A stretch of 64,000 bases of DNA from positions 301,808 through 365,807 of the forward strand of contig WION01000027.1 of assembly GCA_015039365.1 (NCBI GenBank). Direction: 5' to 3'. The position numbers and the translations under genes were made by a program. A model generated the notes under the pieces. The model was given only the letters and a program-made list of their open reading frames with translations. It did no database searches and had not been told where the DNA came from. This DNA is from Amanita rubescens (taxonomy: Eukaryota > Basidiomycota > Agaricomycetes > Agaricales > Amanitaceae). Shown piece by piece: positions 58,455 to 64,000 of this stretch. Position 1 is the stretch's first letter; every line of letters starts with the position of its first letter.

Positions 58455-59349
58455 GGTACTTGTAATGGTGGGAATAGTTTCAATATTGCCGTTCTGTCGT
58501 TTATGCACCTTGAACAACTTGTCACGCTTTGCAAAGGAAGAGTGTTTCCCGCGGAACGATAAGTTTTGTGCGTCCATTCCGAAGTCACCAATTACGCTAG
58601 TCTACCCCTCTTTCCGCCAATTCTGGTCTGCAATATTCCTTTGAATCTTTTTGAGAAAAGATCCCATCATTGTATGACCCGAGATGCCTTCCGAAAGACT
58701 GCTAGTTCCTCCGAGAGGAGATGCTCCGTTGGGTCCTCATGATCGTGTACGATGATGCTGAACCGCTTAGCACCTGCGTCAGGTGCATTTGCAATGAATT
58801 CTGTGAAGAATTGTTTCGGATAATATTGCCTCAAAGTGTTACAGATGATGGTGATAAAAGAAGTGTCCATGGGTCGTTCCTCAGGAGCATTGAGCTTGCC
58901 GAGCGTCTCCGATAGATCAGAAGTGTCATTGGCCATTTCAGTATCGTCAGAGTACTCGACGGGCTCGATGTATTGGATCCTTTCAGTCAAAGAGTCGGGA
59001 ACTGCGTCTAAGGAAATGTCGGCTTCTTTTACATCACCGGGGGAGAGTTTCGCTAGGGATTTCTTTCGTTGGGAAATTTGTCAGCCACTTCAGCGTCACC
59101 AAAGTAATCGACAGGCTCGATGTATTCAAACCCTTCGGTCAGAGAATTGGGAACCGCGTCGACGGAAATGTCGGCCACCACGGGAGAGTCCTGGAGAGTC
59201 TCGCCAACGATCTTTTCCGTCACTTCAATGCTGTCGTTGTGGCACCTAGCCAATGACGAAGGAATGTAGAGAAGGCGATCATCATCCAAGTACACAGTCC
59301 TCTTTTTCTTGGGCGCGAAGATCTTTGCCGCAGCGGGCCAGTTTCCCAC
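58455..59349 (-). pseudogene. Truncated inverted sacsin-like copy
   Basis: Minus-strand segment with ITIICNTLRQYYPKQFF, EFIANAPDAGAKRFSI and LLSEELAVF, closely matching the second HATPase module of the intact gene (54300-54480). Downstream, a base deletion breaks the frame at VIQ, and scattered homology continues (GGAAACACTC and a HKRQNGNIE-like stretch near 58480) with large deletions. Upstream (59349-59060) is a region absent from the intact gene: two copies of an acidic repeat, DISVDAVPNSLTEGFEYIEP and DISLDAVPDSLTERIQYIEP, separated by a frameshift. It is an inverted partial duplication, now decayed, possibly from another paralog. Confidence 0.8.
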
Positions 59350-60067
59350 TGGTCCTCGTCACAGTCAAAGTCCTATATTTGTAGAGATCAGGAGAAAAAA
59401 AACGATAGAGAATACCATGCCTGCACACAAATCTTGGTTGATTTTGAACAGCGAGCACTTTGGGCAATTGTTCATAACAACAGGGCTTGGGGGGGCATGG
59501 ACAAGGTTCCGGTGAAGTGGACGCACCGGACTATTCGAACCTCTGCGTCAAGGAGACTATCGGTGAGCATTCGCTTTAACATTTTATTCTTTTTGACAGA
59601 CCCGATGTGGTGCATAGGGGTTCGTAGTATTCATGCATGCAGAAGCGAAGGAGCTTTTGAGTGAGCTTGTAGGAAAAGAACCGGCGATGGAGTATCGTGC
59701 AATCACTGTATCTGAGCGGGTCGTCTAAGGATTACATAATATACCCATCTCGCGATGTCAGACGCCATCGATATCTCGGTGTTGAAACTTGAGCTTCAAG
59801 AGGGTTTTTAGTACACGGTTTTAGCGAATCGTTACCTTCGCAAAGAGAACCTTTAAGCTCGCATAAGGTCATGCGATTACGAAGGGGTGCGCGGCTTCAT
59901 CGTGATCACAGACCGCAAAACCACCGAGGGTTCCATTGCTTGGTTCCGGCGGCCAAGTCATAGTCATCAAGTTTGAAGAACTCCATGCAGGAATTGGTAT
60001 TGAAATTGTTTTACTCAGTGCGCGGCCCGGGCCGCATTACAGGAGATTTGTGGGTTACAAAATAGAA
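59350..60067. other. Intergenic, no gene recognised
   Basis: Short frames only. Separates the sacsin remnant from the 3' end of CRN B. Confidence 0.45.
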
Positions 60068-62311
60068 TTAGAATGGTGGGAGATTATATATTTCCCTCAG
60101 TCCCTGCTCGGCGTTCAAAACACGGCGCTCCATCATCATCAGTCCAAGGTCCCTGAGAGCTGGAACCTGCACTCGTGCAGTGAATATAAGCCGCCCGACT
60201 GCCCATATGTCCACATCTGCACCATGATTATCTTCATATACCTTTGGTGAATGTTCACGCTGGCTCAAATGTGGTGCTGCTTTCGTCGGCGCAAAGGAAG
60301 CATCTTCCCAGTCAATCAGAAACCACTTGGAAGAGTCTTCACGGCTTTGCATAATATTCGGCCAACGGATATCGCGATGAAACACTGGTGGATCAGCATG
60401 GGCTACCTGACCAGAGTGTTAGTTAATGACGTAGAAGGAAATCGAGACTACTTTGAGAGCTTCGAGGATGCACACTACAGCATTTCGAACATCTAGAGGT
60501 GATTTAGGACCTTCATCAATGCCTCTTGGCCCCAGATCGACGTATGAACCATGTACTTCATGCTGAATTTCAGCTTTCTTAAGCCGGTCCACGTTAGGAA
60601 CACCCTTCGAAACTAGTGACGCATAGATCGCCATTAGGTGTTCGACGCGCTCTTTACCATTGTCCTCATCCCCTAATCTATACGTCTTGCGCACATTTGA
60701 TAAAAAATATTCAATCGATTTACTGACCCTGAGTCTGAAGTCAATATACCGGATAGCAATAGAAGAAACATGTCCACCGGGACTGCAAATGCATGTCTCT
60801 ATCTTTGTCTTCTCCAATTACCTGCTGAAGCCTTTTGAGAATCCCACACAACTTGATCATCCTTACAGCATTCTTGATTCGTTCACGTCGTGAAGAAAGA
60901 TCAGCGGATATTAGATCCACGATCCGAAGGCTTTCGGCTGGTGGCTGGACTATAGCGGCGAGGACAACTTGCGTCCCAATAGCATAATAACCTAGACCCC
61001 GCGAAAAGGGATGATTGAAATCTTAATCAGGCACAAACGTCTACTAACCGAGAGTATAAGGTGCAGGATCATATACCCATCGCGTCTTGCGTTTGAGTTC
61101 ATCTCGAGGATGCGCTCCCGCGAAGTAAATTCTCTTTTCTTCACCTCGGAATACGCAAACGTTGGAAAGTAGGAGACCAAAGCAAGGTCGCAACTTGTCA
61201 ATTTCTGTACCCTGGTCCCGAATACAAGCAACACCCAAGGGTCGCTCGAGGATGTGTCGGATGTTTCTATCCCAAAACGAAATAAGCGACATTTCAGTAC
61301 CGCTTGGGTCTACTGGATCCAGTGCAATTGCATGATCAAACAGGGGTAGAATCCCAACAGCAGTTTCATCTTCGCTTTGCTTAAACAGAAGTTCAAGGTC
61401 TTCATCGCTGCAGACTTGGGCAGAATATTTTTCATTGGACAAGTATCCCTTCCGCCGGTTGTACGATAACGGGATCTTCCAATCTGGATCAAGAGGCTTC
61501 TCAAAATATTCCTTTAGGTGCTGGAGATCCAGCGCCACTGGTTTTGTCCATAGACTGCTTAACTTTTGCGATATGTCAGCTATAGCGTGATTAGTACTTA
61601 GGTTTAAGGCCACATCAGAAGAGGACCAACTAGGGTCATCGCGTTTTCTTTTCAAAAGTGATACTGAAACAAGAATTAGGATGGCAAATTGTATAAAGGG
61701 AAAAGGTTTCGGTGAATTTCGGCAAACAAGAGCGCGAACGCAGTCCAAATCGTGGAGTTGGTAAAGGAAAAAAAAGTTTTCGGGCAGAATCTCATCAGCA
61801 ACGTTCAGCTGCGGAGATTTACTTCCACTCACCGGTGGCCGGGGCCTTTACAATTATGTGAATTTCGTGTTTGGGAGGCGACATTGAAAAGATATCGAAG
61901 ACGCTGTCCGTGGGGTCTAATTCGTCCGCAAATTCAGAAAGACCACCTTCCAGAGACCCGATACGTGCAGCCAAAGTCTTTTCTGGTTTCGCAGCGATAG
62001 GGTCCTTGGGCTGAGGAAAGCAATGTCATTTCACATCGCAAGTTATCAATGGCGCTCACCTTCCACAATTCCAGAGTGTGAGGATCAACATCCTTTAAGG
62101 TACCATGTCTTGCCTCGCTTTGTATAACTTCCTTCAATTCGCTAACCACATAATCGCGCCCCACGGTAACTATTAAGACTTTATATTTGCCTTTTATAAG
62201 ACAATTAAGCCGGAGAGAACCGTCCTGGTTCGGGACCAGTGGGGAACCAAGCATTCTGTCACTGTCGCTTGAAGGCAGAAAGGAGAGAACCGACAGGCTA
62301 GTCTGAGACAT
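60068..62311 (-). CDS. CRN gene B: Crinkler header, REase-like segment and protein kinase
   Basis: Exon 1 (62311-62060) carries the header (LRLNCLIKGKYKVLIVTV, ending LELWK); 49-nt intron; exon 2 (62010-61833) ends HIIVKAP-type, closing the header; 169-nt conserved intron (61832-61664); body from 61663. The body has RPCFGLLL and VCVFRGEEKR, similar to REase-like segments in fungal CRN kinases, though the expected RPD reads RPC. Then a kinase: GSYVDLGPRGIDEG hinge area, FHRDIRWPNIMQ catalytic loop, LIDWEDASFAP in place of DFG, GADVDIWAVGRLI. Ends at 60068 with YNLPPF. Introns also at 61048 and between the N- and C-lobes near 60420-60463; the junction near 60820 was not resolved. The kinase residues for catalysis are present, so it is likely an active effector-type kinase. 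The first 120 residues are nearly the same as in CRN C. Confidence 0.78.
61664..61832 (-). other. Conserved header/body intron of CRN B
   Basis: 169 nt, phase 1, first about 100 nt nearly the same as in CRN A and CRN C. Ends TTGTTTCAG. Confidence 0.75.
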
Positions 62312-62608
62312 GTACTAGTAGGGGAGTTGTCAGATGCTGTCGTGACGTTAAAATTACATAGAAAATATACCGCGGATACGATGGCGTATGTAGATTTGAA
62401 GTCATCCTGGTTAGACTTAGAGACAAAGTCGTCCTTACAACTGGCAGGCCGCAAAACGAAGCAGTCCCACACTTCTGTCCGGTCAGACGAGTTTTGGAAC
62501 GGTTATTGTACCGCCTGTATGTATTACGTTGTGGTTACGATGTAAAGTCAACCTGTCATCGACACACTTGACACGGCGCGCCTCCTATCGAAGTCCTACT
62601 GGTAGCCC
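62312..62608. promoter_or_regulatory. Bidirectional promoter between CRN B and CRN C
   Basis: Only about 300 bp separate the divergent ATGs (62311 minus; 62609 or 62665 plus). No ORF of note. The headers on each side are inverted copies of each other, but this spacer is not itself a visible palindrome. Confidence 0.55.
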
Positions 62609-64000
62609 ATGTCTCATCAGACTAGTTTGTCGGTTCTCTCCTTTCTGCCCTCAACAGCGACAGAATGCTTGGTACCCCACTGGTCCCGAACCAGGACGGC
62701 TCTCTCCGGCTTAATTGTCTTATCGAAGGCAAATATAAAATCGTTCAAGTTACCGTGGAGCACAATTGGGTGGTTTTTAGCGACTTGAAGGAAGTTATAC
62801 AAAGCGAGGCAAGACATGGTACCTTAAAGGATGTTGATCCTCACACTCTGGAATTGTGGAAGGTGAGCGCCATTGATGACTTGCGATGTGAAGTGACATT
62901 GCTTTTCTCAGCCCAAGGACCCTATCGCTACGGAGCCAGAAAAGACTTTGGCTGCACGTATCGGGTCCCTGGAAGGTGGTCTTTCGGAATTTACGGACAA
63001 ATTAGACCCCATGGACAGCGTCTTCGATATCTTTTCAATGTCGCCTCCCAAACACGAAATCCACATAATTGTAAAGGTCCCGGCCACTGGTGAGTGGAAG
63101 TAAATCTCCGCAGCTGAACGTTGCTGATGAGATTCTGCCCGAAAACTTTTCCTTTACCAACTCCACGATTTGGACTACGTTCGTGCTCCTTCACCGACAT
63201 TTCATGCCGTCTCATTCCCCCCTTTTCCTTACATGCTCCCTAGCATTTCTCACTGTCCGGTTGCCTCAACCACCCCTGACGTCCCATACTGGTTCAGACC
63301 CACCCGTAATTTCACGTGAGTGTATATATCTGATATTATCTTCTCCATGTAGTTGATTTCCGGCATTTTACAGCAAACATCAGCCTCCGTAAACGGACAG
63401 TTGAAGGGTTGTATGATGCCATGATGGAGGAAAGGCTGATCTATGTACGTTTCGGCGTCTTGAGAAGTTTGATGCCGACGTCCGAGCAATCTTCATGCTA
63501 GGTTCGAGGGACTCCGGGGAGCGGCAAGTCAACTCTCATGGATCTACTGCATCAGCATATTCTACAGAAAGATCCCAATGCTTTTGTTTGTGTAACTCAG
63601 TCGTGGCCGCCGCGAAACTTCCCCTATTCAGTACCGTTCGATTCGTATGTTTGGCTTCAGGACACCATTCCCGATTTCCGCAACCGAAGGAGTCTTGCTT
63701 TCTTACTTATGGATGAAGCCCAGGAAACGTTCGGGGATAGCTGCCTTTGGCACTTTTTCTTGAAGGATATCATCGACAACCCACGTTGGTATCGCGTTGT
63801 CGTATTTTGCAGCTATGGCAGCATATCAACTCCTGCCGAGGGCACCCCTGGAGGGCGCCCGCAGTTCTCAGGAGAGCCGCTCGAATGACTCTATGGCCCA
63901 GGAAGGCCGTGGATGTGGAAGTAAATGGACTATTGCTCGATCGGGACGAATTCAACTTAACGAGGTTGTGTTACAGTTCAACAAAGAGCTAGCGATTGAC
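62609..64000 (+). pseudogene. CRN gene C: Crinkler header with P-loop NTPase, frame-damaged, truncated by window end
   Basis: The ATG at 62609 matches the CRN B start (SLSVLSFLPS) but a 4-nt length difference puts it out of frame; the header can start from ATG 62665. Exons: 62665-62862, 62912-63089 (ends HIIVKVPATG), 63374-63444 (RTVEGLYDAMMEERLIY), and from 63502 a Walker A IYVRGTPGSGKSTL. Then LLMDEAQETFGD (Walker B) and FCSYGS. After FCSYGS the protein-like sequence moves to another frame (AARMTLWP, GLLLDRDEFN) near 63830-63880, and again near 63955 (NEVVLQFNKEL). Two shifts without plausible introns suggest recent decay or assembly errors. The NTPase body differs from that of A and D: here the intron lies just before the P-loop, not inside it. 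Confidence 0.65.
63090..63373 (+). other. Conserved header/body intron of CRN C
   Basis: Begins GTGAGTGGAAGTAAATCTCC and is conserved with CRN A and B introns for about 100 nt; longer overall (284 nt to the acceptor TTTTACAG). Phase 1 like the other two. Confidence 0.7.

Noticed and set aside
1..64000. tRNA, rRNA and snRNA genes
   Set aside because: Looked for tRNA box patterns and conserved RNA motifs by eye; none convincing. A covariance-model scan would be decisive.

Overview
The window looks like a nuclear scaffold of a mushroom-forming basidiomycete (Agaricomycotina). Evidence: short (about 45-60 nt) GT-AG introns in nearly every host gene, a basidiomycete-type plasma-membrane H+-ATPase, Crinkler (CRN)-type effector genes with fungal NTPase, nuclease and kinase bodies, a sacsin-like HATPase giant gene, a chromodomain Ty3/gypsy element and a Helitron. 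Species cannot be named from sequence alone. No tRNA, rRNA or CRISPR was seen.

Layout. 1-2157: CRN gene A (minus, cut by the window edge). 2159-4481: a decayed PMA1 copy bracketed by a direct repeat. About 4.5-11.2 kb: AT-rich block with a minus-strand GTPase gene (start 11155). Its 3' half is an array of about 56 short introns separated by exons of exactly 3 nt, the most unusual object here. 11.2-13.4 kb: no recognisable gene. 13.4-23.1 kb: a second AT-rich block with six back-to-back AG|GT sites followed by an intact 2526-codon Helitron Rep/helicase ending in a cysteine-protease-like domain. 23.7-30.4 kb: two satellite families arranged as a large inverted repeat around a 3.5 kb spacer. 30963-34204: intact PMA1 H+-ATPase. 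34.6-40.6 kb: CRN gene D, a PD-(D/E)XK-like nuclease gene and a nuclease-kinase fusion gene. 41619-49761: complete chromovirus with LTRs identical by eye, 5-bp target duplication, gag, pol and an extra third ORF; it sits in what looks like exon 1 of a small minus-strand gene. 50289-57952: intact ten-exon sacsin-like gene. 58.4-59.35 kb: inverted decayed sacsin copy. 60.07-64.0 kb: divergent CRN genes B (minus, kinase body) and C (plus, P-loop body, frame-damaged, cut by the window end).

How the parts relate. Host-conserved content is essentially PMA1; most of the rest is accessory. Four CRN headers are attached to different bodies, together with nuclease, kinase and sacsin-like HATPase genes, giving the look of a rapidly evolving conflict/effector island. 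Mobile elements and decayed inverted or direct copies mark active duplication. Three CRN genes (A, B, C) share a strongly conserved intron placed exactly between header and body, a plausible recombination joint for swapping effector domains.

Limits: splice sites were assigned by eye from consensus, phase and protein continuity; no alignment, expression data or database search was available. Family names rest on recognised motifs.
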